Source of the DNA: Shewanella marina JCM 15074
GTDB lineage: Bacteria > Pseudomonadota > Gammaproteobacteria > Enterobacterales > Shewanellaceae
Direction of reading: 5' to 3'
NCBI RefSeq assembly: GCF_000614975.1
Contig: NZ_BALM01000007.1
Span: forward strand, 96,263-160,262
Length of the DNA: 64,000 nt
The notes under the pieces were generated by a model. That model was not told where the DNA came from and did no database searches. It saw only the letters and a program-made list of their open reading frames with translations. This document shows positions 41,556-49,987 of the stretch, in pieces (positions within the stretch are counted from its first letter, which is position 1; each line of letters opens with the position of its first letter). Made by a program: the position numbers and the translations under genes.

Positions 41556-41825
41556 ATGAAAAATACACGTTTTACTGAAAGCCAAATCATCAATATCCTC
41601 AAAGAAGGCGAGTCTGCCGTATATACAGTCCCTGAGCTATGTCGTAAACATAATGTCGGTCAAAGTACTTATTACAAATGGAAGTCAAAGTATGGTGGGA
41701 TGCAAGCCTCTGATTTAATTCGTATGCGTGAATTAGAAGCTGAAAACGCCAAACTGAAAAAGATGTTTGCTGATGTGAGTTTGCAAAACATGGCACTAAA
41801 GGACATTGTTGAAAAAAAGATATAA
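41556..41825 (+). CDS. IS3-family transposase OrfA
   Basis: 89 residues: an N-terminal HTH (RFTESQIINILKEGE, CRKHNVGQSTYYKWKSKYGG) and a leucine-rich C-terminal helix. It ends in an A7G run where the -1 frame continues as DIKPAERNKLAHYAI, the normal frameshift site for OrfAB synthesis. GGAG lies seven bases before the ATG. Confidence 0.92.
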   Translation: MKNTRFTESQIINILKEGESAVYTVPELCRKHNVGQSTYYKWKSKYGGMQASDLIRMRELEAENAKLKKMFADVSLQNMALKDIVEKKI

Positions 41826-41954
41826 AGCCAGCAGAGCGAAATAAATTAGCGCACTATGCCATTAGTGAATTTGGTTTAGGCGTTGTGTTGGCTTGCCATG
41901 CACTAAACATCAGTCGCTGCACTTTCTATTATCAACAAGCGTGCTGATGATAAT

Positions 41955-42656
41955 GTGCTCATTGATGCTGTCTCAGCGATTGCCCAGAAACGCAGAGCTT
42001 ATGGCTTTAGGAAAATATTCAAACGATTACGCCTTTTAGGCCATAAGTGGAATCATAAGCGAGTTTATCGTATTTATTGTGGCTTGAAGCTTAATTTACG
42101 ATGTAAAAGGAAAAAACGTTTACCCTCTCGAGAACCCGAGCCGCTATCCGTTCCCGCAACAGTGAACGAATGTTGGTCAATGGATTTTATGAGCGATAAT
42201 TTATTCTGTGGTAAGTCATTTAGAACATTTAATGTCATTGATGACTATCACCGTGAAGCATTAGCCATCGAAGTTGACTCAAGTTTACCAACTCAGCGAG
42301 TGATACGTGTACTTGATAGGATAGCTGCTTATCGCGGTTACCCAAAACGTTTAAGGCAAGATAATGGGCCTGAATTTATTTCACATGCACTTGAAATATG
42401 GGCTGAACAACACGGCATCAAATTGGACTTTATTAAGCCTGGTAAACCGACCCAAAATGCTTTTATTGAGCGGTTTAATCGAACTTACCGAAATGAAATC
42501 TTAGATAGTTATTTATTCAATAGCTTGACTGAAGTGAGAGAAATCACTGATAGTTGGATTGAAGAATATAATTATGATCGGCCACATGAATCACTGAATG
42601 ATTTACCGCCTAAATTGTATGAACGATTAAATAGGGAAAACTCTCTTAATAAATGA
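41955..42656 (+). CDS. IS3-family transposase OrfB (rve integrase core)
   Basis: The DDE triad is visible as WSMDFMSD, RQDNGPEF and NAFIERFNRTYR. The frame entered from OrfA by -1 shift stops at a TGA near 41946 (FYYQQAC), and the main OrfB frame starts only afterwards (RADDNVLIDAVSAI). One surplus base or two lost bases near 41935-41945 therefore disrupts the fusion protein. Either the copy is inactive or this is one more indel in the assembly. Confidence 0.88.
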   Translation: MLIDAVSAIAQKRRAYGFRKIFKRLRLLGHKWNHKRVYRIYCGLKLNLRCKRKKRLPSREPEPLSVPATVNECWSMDFMSDNLFCGKSFRTFNVIDDYHREALAIEVDSSLPTQRVIRVLDRIAAYRGYPKRLRQDNGPEFISHALEIWAEQHGIKLDFIKPGKPTQNAFIERFNRTYRNEILDSYLFNSLTEVREITDSWIEEYNYDRPHESLNDLPPKLYERLNRENSLNK

Positions 42657-42758
42657 TCGATATAGGGGATGGTTACAGAGTCTTAATTGATCAGGTATGT
42701 GGATAGTAGGATGATAGTTTAGATGTTGTTTTCAAGCAATTAGAGTTTTTTGTGGGAA

Positions 42759-43100
42759 TTATTTTATGTAGAACCAAGAAACGACTACAATGCCGATTAA
42801 AGTTAACTGCTTGAACTCTCGAAATATCCCACCATTTACATATATATGAGCTTTACGTTTAGAATCGATTTGACTTAATATTTTTAGTTTTTCAGGGGAG
42901 ATAATTATTTTATATCTTGAATAATATTCATCTATAGCAATTAAAGTTAAACAAAGAAAAATAAGCAGTGAAAACGTTAGGCTTTGGATGACAACGAAAT
43001 AACTGAAACAGGCCCCCAAAATTGCACCTAATAAAGCAAATTTTTTTATGCGGTTCATCGACGGTTTCAGCTTTTTAACTAATATAGCTCCTTCAGTCAT
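42759..43100 (-). CDS. Two-helix membrane protein
   Basis: 113 residues with a hairpin of two membrane helices (FALLGAILGACFSYFVVIQ and FSLLIFLCLTLIAI) and a soluble C-terminal part ending in a further hydrophobic stretch. No family recognised. It lies on the minus strand downstream (in cassette order) of the hairpin repeat at 43311-43350; a GCGTTA motif is present in its upstream region at about 43157. Confidence 0.5.
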   Translation of the reverse strand: MTEGAILVKKLKPSMNRIKKFALLGAILGACFSYFVVIQSLTFSLLIFLCLTLIAIDEYYSRYKIIISPEKLKILSQIDSKRKAHIYVNGGIFREFKQLTLIGIVVVSWFYIK

Positions 43101-43310
43101 ATCTACTCCTCTAGTAGTCTATTAGCGGGAAAGCTTCAATCCAAATAGGCTTAAATAACGCTACATGCTTTTGTAACAACCTAGCAACAACTGAGCTGTG
43201 TGGCAAGACCAATAACCAGCTTAACCATAGAATCAGATTAAGCTGGATTGGTGGACAATGTTAAAGATGGCTGGCGAGGTAGGTGAGGCCTCTTGGGGTG
43301 ACTCTAACTG

Positions 43311-43350
43311 GATTAGGCCACAGCAGCGTGTGGTCTATTCTTATTCGTTA
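43311..43350 (-). repeat. attC-like hairpin repeat
   Basis: Read on the minus strand: TAACGAATAAGAATAG, then complementary arms CCACAC(G)...(G)TGTGG-type, then CCTAATCC. Two other copies lie at 48556-48613 (minus) and 58511-58597 (plus). It starts a few bases after the stop of the 78-residue gene, as attC sites do. Confidence 0.55.
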
Positions 43351-43359
43351 GGTATACTT

Positions 43360-43596
43360 TTATACCGAACTTAATTTACTTTTTAACATTTTACCTTTTT
43401 TGATAGCTGCTTTAGATAATAAGAAAAGTAAAATTATCATGAAAATACGGCCAATAATAAAGCCCCAACTATAAGCACCTGATGAATTTAGTTCGATAAA
43501 CTGAGGGATTGAGGTTAATAAACTTAATAGTGAAATAGCACCTAGAATGATACCGATGACAATTAACGTATACCCACCAATTTTTGAAGTTTTCAA
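43360..43596 (-). CDS. Small two-helix membrane protein, TTG start
   Basis: 78 residues; the TTG at 43596 is chosen because a strong GGAGG lies five bases upstream. Two hydrophobic helices (TLIVIGIILGAISLLSLL, FIIGRIFMIILLFLL) and a basic tail. It carries the shared cassette promoter just upstream. Function unknown. Confidence 0.6.
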   Translation of the reverse strand: MKTSKIGGYTLIVIGIILGAISLLSLLTSIPQFIELNSSGAYSWGFIIGRIFMIILLFLLSKAAIKKGKMLKSKLSSV

Positions 43597-43617
43597 ATTT
43601 ACCTCCGTGTATACCCA

Positions 43618-43720
43618 ACAGTATATTAGGCTGAATTCAGAGTAAGAACATTCAGCTTGTTCTTTAGTTATTAACTATAAACTACTTTATTACCAAGTTT
43701 AGTGCAAAGTACCGCACGTT
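43618..43720 (-). promoter_or_regulatory. Shared cassette promoter/leader, copy A
   Basis: Minus strand: TTCTTA, 17 bases, TATACT (GAATTCAGCCTAATATACTG), then a short leader to the TTG-start gene. Upstream it shares GTTAATAACTAAAGAAC-like sequence with copies B and C. Confidence 0.55.
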
Positions 43721-43790
43721 CAGACTAGTACAGTCAAGGAAAAAACGAGACTCACAGATTTAGGGGGGGGGAGGTTGGATTGTCTGATTG

Positions 43791-43810
43791 AAGGCTCCGA
43801 GGAGCCTTTT
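43791..43810 (+). terminator. Plus-oriented terminator without a gene
   Basis: AAGGCTCC-GA-GGAGCCTTTT, identical to the core of the terminator after the antirepressor gene at 48099. No plus-strand gene precedes it here, so it is probably the tail of a lost phage gene. Confidence 0.55.
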
Positions 43811-43860
43811 GGACTGGAGGCTCGGCGCCTATGGTTATCTGTATTAGCCCTTACTAGGTG

Positions 43861-44316
43861 TTAGCCTCCCATGATAGTTTGCATAACAGTATTTAAATCT
43901 ATTGAACCGACACCTCCAATAATACCACCAAGCCAAGATCCTACCGTTGCGACATTTGCCACCGTAGATAGCTTTTGACCTAAGTTAGATTTTTTAATTA
44001 GTTCCTGTCGTTTTTTGGTATCAGGCTCATCAACAATATTTGATAACTCATTAGCATAATTGAAGCGTTCTGTTGTGGTTGCAGTTTTTAACATTTGTAA
44101 AAGCTGCTCATCTAAACTGCCTGCAATAATCCCTGTACCATTGTTTACAAATCGTGTGTTATCCATATTAACTTCGACGCCATCTCCAAGTAACATTCCG
44201 ATCCCATTTCCTTCTAAATGACAATTTGTCATCTTGATTGACGAACCCATCGAAAAATTTTTTTCAGGTTTTGTATCTACAACTTTTTTTCTACGGAATT
44301 GAATAACATTTGTCAT
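43861..44316 (-). CDS. Hypothetical protein with short beta-helix-like repeat
   Basis: 151 residues with an AAGGAG site. After a basic N-terminus come two pectate-lyase-like coils (MTNCHLEGNGIGMLLG and MDNTRFVNNGTGIIAG), followed by a helical part and a glycine-rich hydrophobic C-terminus (GSWLGGIIGGVG) that could insert in a membrane. No family is recognised. It precedes the attC-like site at 44397 in position but is read in the same minus direction as the HEPN cassette. Confidence 0.55.
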   Translation of the reverse strand: MTNVIQFRRKKVVDTKPEKNFSMGSSIKMTNCHLEGNGIGMLLGDGVEVNMDNTRFVNNGTGIIAGSLDEQLLQMLKTATTTERFNYANELSNIVDEPDTKKRQELIKKSNLGQKLSTVANVATVGSWLGGIIGGVGSIDLNTVMQTIMGG

Positions 44317-44396
44317 ATATTACTCCTTTTGTAATGGACAAATATTTTGATAATTACATATTTATATTTCAATGGGATAGCTAAAACCTTATAGCA

Positions 44397-44492
44397 CCTA
44401 TCGCCAGGCTAATGTGCTAAAAATAGAAGGCTAAAATTAGCGAGGAACAAGCAAAAGCCTGCTGTTTTTTGTCCGTTTGAGCAACTTGTTAA
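44397..44492 (-). other. attC-like recombination site
   Basis: Minus strand: TAACAAGTTGCTCAAACGG at one end, then internal arms GCTTTT/…TTTTAGC, and a degenerate GGCGATAGG at the other end where GCGTTAGG is expected. Length (96 bases) and order match the long attC sites of Vibrio/Shewanella cassette arrays. It begins right after the stop of the HEPN gene. Confidence 0.65.
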
Positions 44493-44499
44493 CTGCCAA

Positions 44500-45810
44500 T
44501 TACTCTTCTGTTTGAATATTACTATAAAACTTTGGGTATTTTTTATAGTCAAAATCATCACCTAACAGCTTATCAAATCTATCTTTTAATTTAGGATGAT
44601 CTGCAACAGCACGGCTTCGATCCCAAACTTGCCTATTCGTTTCTATTTTTTCAAGCATAAAGACTGCTGAGTCTTTTGTGAAATACTTCAAATAAGGCAA
44701 GACGATTTGTACAAAAACACGATCTGCGCTATCGAAGTTTCGGCATGTACAATAATAAACAGTAATTAACTTAGAGAAACGTTCCTCCCATTCATCAGAA
44801 TCAGAAAGCGTTAATAAGTGTTCCCATTGTTGATCAGAGATTGTTGGGTATTCGTCACTAGCAAACCATGTACAGAGAAAGTCAAAATGTTTGTTTAAAT
44901 CTCCATCTATAAACCAGCCATACAACTTACCCAACACAGTTGATTCTTTTGCATGTTTTATTTTTAACTTTGCATCTTCACTTAAACAAGAATAAACCTC
45001 TGGGTTATAAGCCAGATAAAACATCAAGAAGCCCATTGGTTCACCACTAGCAGCAATATTACTATATGCTTCAACGTTTCCTTTTATTTCCTCAATAATT
45101 CGTGTGGAATGCCTTTCAGTAATTGCACGAATTACCCAAAGGTTAACTTGCCTATTTTCTTTGCACTTATCGTCCATTAGCTTGAATGCTAATTTCCAAA
45201 CAGTTTTAAAAATAACTAATTCAACGTCTTGGGATAAACGATCTAAATATCGGCTAGAAATGTATCTTTTTAACTTAGAAAAAGAGTTGGTAGCTATTTT
45301 AGCCTCGTCAAGATCTTCAAGAAACTCTGCTATCACTTTTTGTGTATAAAATGGTGGTTTTATTAAAACGCCTTCCAAAGCATTTCGGATAAGTGATCGA
45401 ACTGTCTCTTTGTTCGGTTTATAAAGCTCTAAATTTTGTCTTAGAACAGGGTGAGCCGATAGGTGTCTTTGTTTTTGAAGATATCTTAAGTTTTCATATT
45501 CCGAACTATCAATAAAATCTGTTTCATTGTAAACGTCATCGAGAAGCTTTAGCTCCCAATTAGGAGATTTAGGGTCATTATCTTGAGCTTTTTTAATGTC
45601 TGCTAAAATTCGAGACGCTGTAGTGTCACCATATTGATCAACTAAGTTTTGCAGTTTATAGACGAGATCAGAAATGATTACTGACCATAGCATTACAACT
45701 GAAGAGCGGTAACATTGGTTTTGATATGAAGTAATTACTTCACCGAAATACTCTTTTGTTTTTCCGAAATGGATTTTTTCTGACAGCGATTCTAGCTCAA
45801 AATTTTTCAC
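44500..45810 (-). CDS. HEPN-motif protein, candidate defence RNase
   Basis: 436 residues, soluble and largely helical. The N-terminal 130 residues have a HEPN-like layout with RHLSAH (R115, H120; RX4H) after a long helix (QNQCYRSSVVMLWSVIISDLV). HEPN domains of this type are metal-independent RNases in many anti-phage and toxin systems. The remaining ~300 residues are helical repeats of unknown role. GTG start behind AAGGAAGC. It is a single-gene cassette: shared promoter upstream, attC-like site downstream. Confidence 0.62.
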   Translation of the reverse strand: MKNFELESLSEKIHFGKTKEYFGEVITSYQNQCYRSSVVMLWSVIISDLVYKLQNLVDQYGDTTASRILADIKKAQDNDPKSPNWELKLLDDVYNETDFIDSSEYENLRYLQKQRHLSAHPVLRQNLELYKPNKETVRSLIRNALEGVLIKPPFYTQKVIAEFLEDLDEAKIATNSFSKLKRYISSRYLDRLSQDVELVIFKTVWKLAFKLMDDKCKENRQVNLWVIRAITERHSTRIIEEIKGNVEAYSNIAASGEPMGFLMFYLAYNPEVYSCLSEDAKLKIKHAKESTVLGKLYGWFIDGDLNKHFDFLCTWFASDEYPTISDQQWEHLLTLSDSDEWEERFSKLITVYYCTCRNFDSADRVFVQIVLPYLKYFTKDSAVFMLEKIETNRQVWDRSRAVADHPKLKDRFDKLLGDDFDYKKYPKFYSNIQTEE

Positions 45811-45837
45811 GATGCTTCCTTACTTCGGTGGCAGTTA

Positions 45838-45945
45838 AACAGTATATTCGGCTTAATTCCGACCAAGAGTGGCCTAAATAAGAACTGGTTTACTGTCCTT
45901 TAATCATTAACTACAAACAACCAAGCACTATCTTCCTAACTTCTA
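45838..45945 (-). promoter_or_regulatory. Shared cassette promoter/leader, copy B
   Basis: Minus strand GGAATTAAGCCGAATATACTG with TATACT as -10, and upstream GTTAATGATTAAAGGACAG shared with copies A and C. The remainder of the 45,811-46,189 gap holds a GGGCGTTAG at about 46017 and hairpin-forming sequence near 46110-46155, but no gene. Confidence 0.5.
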
Positions 45946-46189
45946 ATGATTAAAAAATGTTCAATAGTGGTGGCTCTAAGTCATTGGCCTCATTATATTT
46001 TATAGGTATCAAATAGGGCGTTAGTCAAACTATAAAAAAAATATTGATTCAGAAACTAGTGGTTGAGTTACGGTGTGTTAGGGCACAGGTTTAGGTGTTG
46101 GGGGTAGAGGGGAGTTGGCTGGAGGCTAGACACCTCCGGCTACCCGATTAGGCGCGAATTGTATTTTGATTTTTGCTCCTTGCTATTTA

Positions 46190-46798
46190 TTAAATATTTT
46201 CAATATCAATATCATCAATATTATTAATGGTGATTTTGAATACTCCTTCTCCATTTCCATCATTAATGATGGTGATTACTTTACCTCCACCATGACTGAA
46301 TTCTTTATATTGGAGTTCAACTTCACGATAGAGCTTAACATTTTTTATTTTATCTCCTAAAAATGTTGTCAAAGACTTTTCAAAACCTTCTTGAAAATCG
46401 CCTTCGTTTTTCAATAAGTATTCAGAACTGAATCTTGTGTTTAAAATGTTAGTGATAGTGGAATCTTCTAAAGAGGAAGACATTCCTATGCGTTGATAGG
46501 TTTCAACGAATTGTGATGCAAGCTGTTGTGATCTTTTTTCATCGTCTTCACTTACATACCATGAGTTAATGAAGCTGATGCTTATTAAAAAGATTCCTAA
46601 TACAGATGTGATTACTTTTCCCTTCTGTTCCTTAATGCCAATTGCTGCAAAGATTAGTATTAAGGCTAATAAAATCAGCCAATAATCTTGGATGAAGTAA
46701 GCAAAAGAATATCCAAGGTAAACAATGAAGTTTAAGACAAATGAAATTATGGAAATTACTACAATAATTCCTATAAGTAATGGTAATGGTAATGGCAT
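46190..46798 (-). CDS. Membrane-anchored hypothetical protein
   Basis: 202 residues with three N-terminal hydrophobic helices (GIIVVISIISFVLNF, YWLILLALILIFAAI, VITSVLGIFLISISF) and a soluble C-terminal domain ending in short beta strands (KVITIINDGNGEGVFKITIN). GGAAG precedes the ATG. The protein is not recognised; a shared cassette leader lies 150 bases upstream. Confidence 0.55.
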   Translation of the reverse strand: MPLPLPLLIGIIVVISIISFVLNFIVYLGYSFAYFIQDYWLILLALILIFAAIGIKEQKGKVITSVLGIFLISISFINSWYVSEDDEKRSQQLASQFVETYQRIGMSSSLEDSTITNILNTRFSSEYLLKNEGDFQEGFEKSLTTFLGDKIKNVKLYREVELQYKEFSHGGGKVITIINDGNGEGVFKITINNIDDIDIENI

Positions 46799-46948
46799 TT
46801 AAATACTTCCAGATATGATTAATAATGGTCGATTATTTCTTGTCGAAAAGAACAAGAAGTATTATTAATATCAACCAACTAATTAGATTTTTAGATAGAT
46901 AAAAGAATTATTATTTACATAACTAGTTGCTCCTTGCTTTTAACACCT

Positions 46949-47050
46949 AATAGCACTTTAGGCTGAACTCTAAATAAGACCTGTCTTAATAAGAACAGGA
47001 GGCATGTCCTTTCAACATTAATAACCAGCACACTACCACCAAGCATTACC
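46949..47050 (-). promoter_or_regulatory. Shared cassette promoter/leader, copy C
   Basis: Minus strand TCTTATTTAGAGTTCAGCC followed by TAAAGTGCT, with AATGTTGAAAGGACA upstream as in copy B. The -10 region has drifted, so this copy may be weak. Bases 46,799-46,948 hold nothing recognisable. Confidence 0.45.
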
Positions 47051-47274
47051 TAAAAATAAAGCCATTCTCACAGATTTAACATTTGAAACATGTTCATTTA
47101 TTTTTAGCAAAACCTTAATAAATAAATCCTCAAAAAATTCATTTTCCTAACTTGCTCACTTTCAAGCACTTTATTGTTCAATCAGTGATGAACATCATCA
47201 TATTTGATGTTAACTAATTGCTGAAAGTTTGACATAATTTTAACTGCTGTCTATGTTTTAGGTACTAGAAACAC

Positions 47275-47470
47275 AAAGCGGTTACCCGCACCCGAAAGCC
47301 TTGCGGTTTTTTTGTGCCTGTAACATAGGCTCCACCGCGCCATTTTTGTGGCCGGGTTGAGAGGCGTTAATACAATACCCGCAAGGGGAATATGCCCGGA
47401 GCGTCTTTGTGTGCTCTAGTTGAAACCCGGCCAACCAGCTACTAACTGGTGAGTCGTCGACTACTTAAAA
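47275..47470 (+). ncRNA. C4-like antisense RNA / structured leader of the antirepressor
   Basis: The 700-base gap before the antirepressor contains strong structure. A hairpin CCGCA...TGCGG with T7 (about 47288-47315), and two perfectly complementary 10-mers, TGGCCGGGTT at 47349-47358 and AACCCGGCCA at 47424-47433, lie before a further hairpin ACCAG/CTGGT (47434-47450) just upstream of the ribosome site. In phages P1/P7 and many prophages the C4 RNA of this position pairs with the ant leader to silence it. The type is inferred from layout and position. Confidence 0.5.
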
Positions 47471-47486
47471 CACAAAGGACTCTGTC

Positions 47487-48083
47487 ATGACTAATGATCT
47501 CATCACTATTCATAGTCGTACTCTATACGGCACTCAAGCTGAATGCGTTAAAGCTCGCGATCTTCATCGCTTCCTTAAAATTGGACGAGACTTTTCAACT
47601 TGGATTAAAGCCCGTATTGATCAATATGGATTTGAATACAATACAGACTACGTTGCAGTAGAGAATTTGAGCTCCCCAAAACGGGGGAGCACAAAATCAC
47701 GCACTCAAACTAGGACTGAGTATTATATCAGCCTCGACATGGCGAAAGAGCTGGCAATGGTGGAACGTAACGAGAAAGGGCGTGAAGCTCGTCGCTACTT
47801 CATCGATTGTGAAAAGCAGCTTAGAGAACAGCAGTCGTTAACCGCTAACACCAATTCACTTACGCAGTTTTTCGACTTTGCTAAAATTGTGCTCACTATT
47901 GAGAATGGTCAAGTGACCCATTGTCATCATCTGCCTAATAACGCATTTATGACGACCCGTGAAAACTTGGTCAGGTATATCAACGAGCCCGCTTTTTTGA
48001 GTTTGGAGCAGGTGGCTGAGATTGCTGCCCAAGCGAATGATAAGTTAGCCCGATATGCCAAGCGGGTTCAGCAACAGCGGTAG
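47487..48083 (+). CDS. AntA/AntB-family phage antirepressor
   Basis: 198 residues behind AAAGGA. The N-terminal AntA domain is recognisable: VKARDLHRFLKIGRDFSTWI, YGFEYNTDYV, EYYISLDMAKELAMVERNEKG and RRYFIDCEKQL. The C-terminal part is a variable helical domain. Antirepressors of this family inactivate phage repressors and induce lytic growth. The structured leader upstream is likely its silencing element. Confidence 0.88.
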   Translation: MTNDLITIHSRTLYGTQAECVKARDLHRFLKIGRDFSTWIKARIDQYGFEYNTDYVAVENLSSPKRGSTKSRTQTRTEYYISLDMAKELAMVERNEKGREARRYFIDCEKQLREQQSLTANTNSLTQFFDFAKIVLTIENGQVTHCHHLPNNAFMTTRENLVRYINEPAFLSLEQVAEIAAQANDKLARYAKRVQQQR

Positions 48084-48098
48084 TAGGGGCGGGGATGG

Positions 48099-48122
48099 AA
48101 AGGCTCCGAGGAGCCTTTTTTT
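48099..48122 (+). terminator. Terminator of the antirepressor gene
   Basis: AAAGGCTCC-GA-GGAGCCTTT with T7 tail; same core as 43791-43810. Confidence 0.8.
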
Positions 48123-48243
48123 GGTTACGCTTAAGTAAAATTGTATTAGTTATATTCAGCTTCTAGATTTAAATATCGTGAAAATAAACGTTGATTCGGC
48201 ACTGATTAACTTTTAAAAAGATATTGAATCTTGAGGTTAGAAT

Positions 48244-48459
48244 ATGTTTAAAAATAAACCTGTAATAATAAGTATTTGTATAACTACTATTTTAGGTCTT
48301 TTATCACTCTATTATTATGAGAGATATTACTATTCGACTAAAGAAGAGTGCATACTAAAAATGGTCAGCAGGCATGGTATTAACAATGCGTATGCGTATA
48401 GATTGGCAAGTAAATATTGTACTAATGCACTTTTTATAGACCCTTTTACTGAAAGATAA
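48244..48459 (+). CDS. Small membrane-anchored protein
   Basis: 71 residues: one N-terminal helix (VIISICITTILGLLSLYYY) and a short cysteine-containing soluble tail. TTGAGG precedes the ATG. No family known. A 22-bp perfect palindrome begins directly after its stop. Confidence 0.5.
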   Translation: MFKNKPVIISICITTILGLLSLYYYERYYYSTKEECILKMVSRHGINNAYAYRLASKYCTNALFIDPFTER

Positions 48460-48460
48460 A

Positions 48461-48513
48461 CATCGAACCATCTACTGCCAAGCTCGAATCACTTGGCAGT
48501 AGATGGTTCGATG
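48461..48513. repeat. Long perfect inverted repeat (22-bp arms, 9-base loop)
   Basis: Left arm 48461-48482 (starts CATCGAACCATC), loop CTCGAATCA, right arm 48492-48513. The arms are perfectly complementary. There is no T-run, so it is not an ordinary terminator. It starts one base after the stop codon of the 71-residue gene. Confidence 0.85.
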
Positions 48514-48555
48514 ATGGTGGTCTGTGGATCTTCTTTGAGTCGTGGGGAAGGCTCC

Positions 48556-48613
48556 GGGCTTGTGCAACACTAGGAGATAGGCCACAGCTGCGCGCGGCCT
48601 ATCCTTATTTGTT
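48556..48613 (-). repeat. attC-like hairpin repeat
   Basis: Minus strand: TAACAAATAAGGATAGGCCG, hairpin, GGCCTATC, CTAGTGTTGCACAAGCCC. It closely resembles the plus-strand copy at 58511. It starts a few bases after the stop of the AAA/TOPRIM gene. Confidence 0.6.
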
Positions 48614-48616
48614 ATG

Positions 48617-49987
48617 TTAATTTGTTCCACACACTTCAATTATCTCGTCAATGATAGTCACAAGATCATCACATATTTCATTCGAGTTTATAGAGTTAAT
48701 GTACTCTTCTCTATTGAACTTAACTCTGAAATAGGAATTTATTCCCGTAAGCACTGGTTTTACATCTTTGACAAATAGACCTTCTGTATTGCTTGCTCTA
48801 TCTGAAAGCTTAAACGTTTCTGGTATCACTAATCCGTGTTCACCTATTAGATAATCTTTCACTGAATTAACATCTTTAGGAATTTCAGGATTTCTACAAT
48901 TACTGACTATATACCGACTTATAGCTTCAGGAATTATTAAATAGTTTTCAATCTCTCTGCGCCTTAAGGTTCGATACTTCATAATTACATGTTCGCCAGA
49001 ATCATCTCTTTGTTCATTTTGACCATTGTCAAATAAATGAATATTAGTAGTACTATAATTATTGTCATCTAAGTCCCTTAGACTATAGGCTATTATAGGG
49101 CTACCCGTTTCTTGGAGTATCTTTTGATTGAGTTCAATGATTAGAGTTTTTCGCTCTTTATGTTTTTTATTTGTGACCCACTCAACAAGATTTTCAGGCC
49201 AGACTTTTCCTGATTTTTCACATAAACACTTGAGAGTACGCGTGTCACTTGCATTCTCTACCAGTAGAACTTTCTTGTGCTCAACTATTGAATCTAAAAG
49301 AGGAAAGTATTTGCTACCAAGTCCCTCCAAAACAAGTACTTTCTCTTCTTTATTTTTTAGATATTCTGCTTTTGAATTCTCAACATGTAAGACCTTTTGG
49401 TAATCAATAAGTTTTATTAGATCAGAGCTATGGCTAACCATAAGAACTTGTTTATTATTTTCTTCGCATATCTTTTCCAGCTTTTCTAAAAGCAATGATT
49501 GCAATGAAGAATGTAAGTGAGCGTCAGGCTCATCTAAAAGGAGAATGTTATTGTTTTTATCTAGAGCTAGAGCAAAGACACTTAGCCATTGAAGAAAACC
49601 GCTACCTTCAACCATAAGATCTCGTTTACTCGAAATATTTCTTTCTTTTTCTTGGGTTACGGGATTTTTAAACAGGTCTAAAACATCAACACTTATGAAG
49701 TTATGAAACTGACTATCGAAATCATGGACATATAAATTCACGTGAAATACATCAGATAGTATTTTTTTTAATTGTCGCCATTCTGTATCGATTACTTTGA
49801 GTCTATTTTGGTCAGCCTGTGTTAACCGCTGCTTGCCTGGAAAAAGCTCGTTTTTGCGATTTTCAATTTCGTTTTCATGTGCTTTATGTAAATCTAACAA
49901 TAAGTTTCGAATAACAGAGCCAGCTTGACCTTTTCCAATAAGCTTTCTTCTGTCTGCAATTGAAAGCCAGCTTTCATTTTCATTCAT
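48617..49987 (-). CDS. AAA-ATPase C-terminal half plus TOPRIM-like domain (OLD/PARIS-like)
   Basis: 456 residues. The N-terminal part holds the ABC-type signature region (VEGSGFLQWLSV), Walker B ILLLDEPDAHLH (D152, E153) and the switch histidine in SHSSDL. The C-terminal part has a TOPRIM-like pattern: LLVENASD (E244), LRDLDDNN (D305, D307) and RRREIENYL, as in OLD nucleases and DUF4435 proteins. The Walker A half is the upstream gene, overlapping by four bases. Such proteins cut or sense phage DNA or tRNA in anti-phage systems. The two genes were probably one; see the upstream entry. Confidence 0.75.
   Translation of the reverse strand: MNENESWLSIADRRKLIGKGQAGSVIRNLLLDLHKAHENEIENRKNELFPGKQRLTQADQNRLKVIDTEWRQLKKILSDVFHVNLYVHDFDSQFHNFISVDVLDLFKNPVTQEKERNISSKRDLMVEGSGFLQWLSVFALALDKNNNILLLDEPDAHLHSSLQSLLLEKLEKICEENNKQVLMVSHSSDLIKLIDYQKVLHVENSKAEYLKNKEEKVLVLEGLGSKYFPLLDSIVEHKKVLLVENASDTRTLKCLCEKSGKVWPENLVEWVTNKKHKERKTLIIELNQKILQETGSPIIAYSLRDLDDNNYSTTNIHLFDNGQNEQRDDSGEHVIMKYRTLRRREIENYLIIPEAISRYIVSNCRNPEIPKDVNSVKDYLIGEHGLVIPETFKLSDRASNTEGLFVKDVKPVLTGINSYFRVKFNREEYINSINSNEICDDLVTIIDEIIEVCGTN

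Larger units (their letters stand above)
41483..42677 (+). mobile_element. IS3-family (IS407-group-like) insertion sequence
   Basis: 1195 bp bounded by imperfect inverted repeats TGTAACCCTCCCATA (left) and TGTAACCATCCCCTATA (right, read inward). The flanks carry the 4-bp direct repeat GAGT (41479-41482 and 42678-42681), the usual target duplication of the IS407 group. Two transposase frames are present. The site hit is the right arm of an inverted repeat, CAATTAAGGCTCC on the left (41461-41473) and GGAGTCTTAATTG on the right, that is a terminator-like hairpin now split in two. Confidence 0.9.

Noticed and set aside
45870..46165. Further attC site near GGGCGTTAG at 46017
   Set aside because: Only one end is recognisable; no matching partner end at a plausible distance was found by eye.
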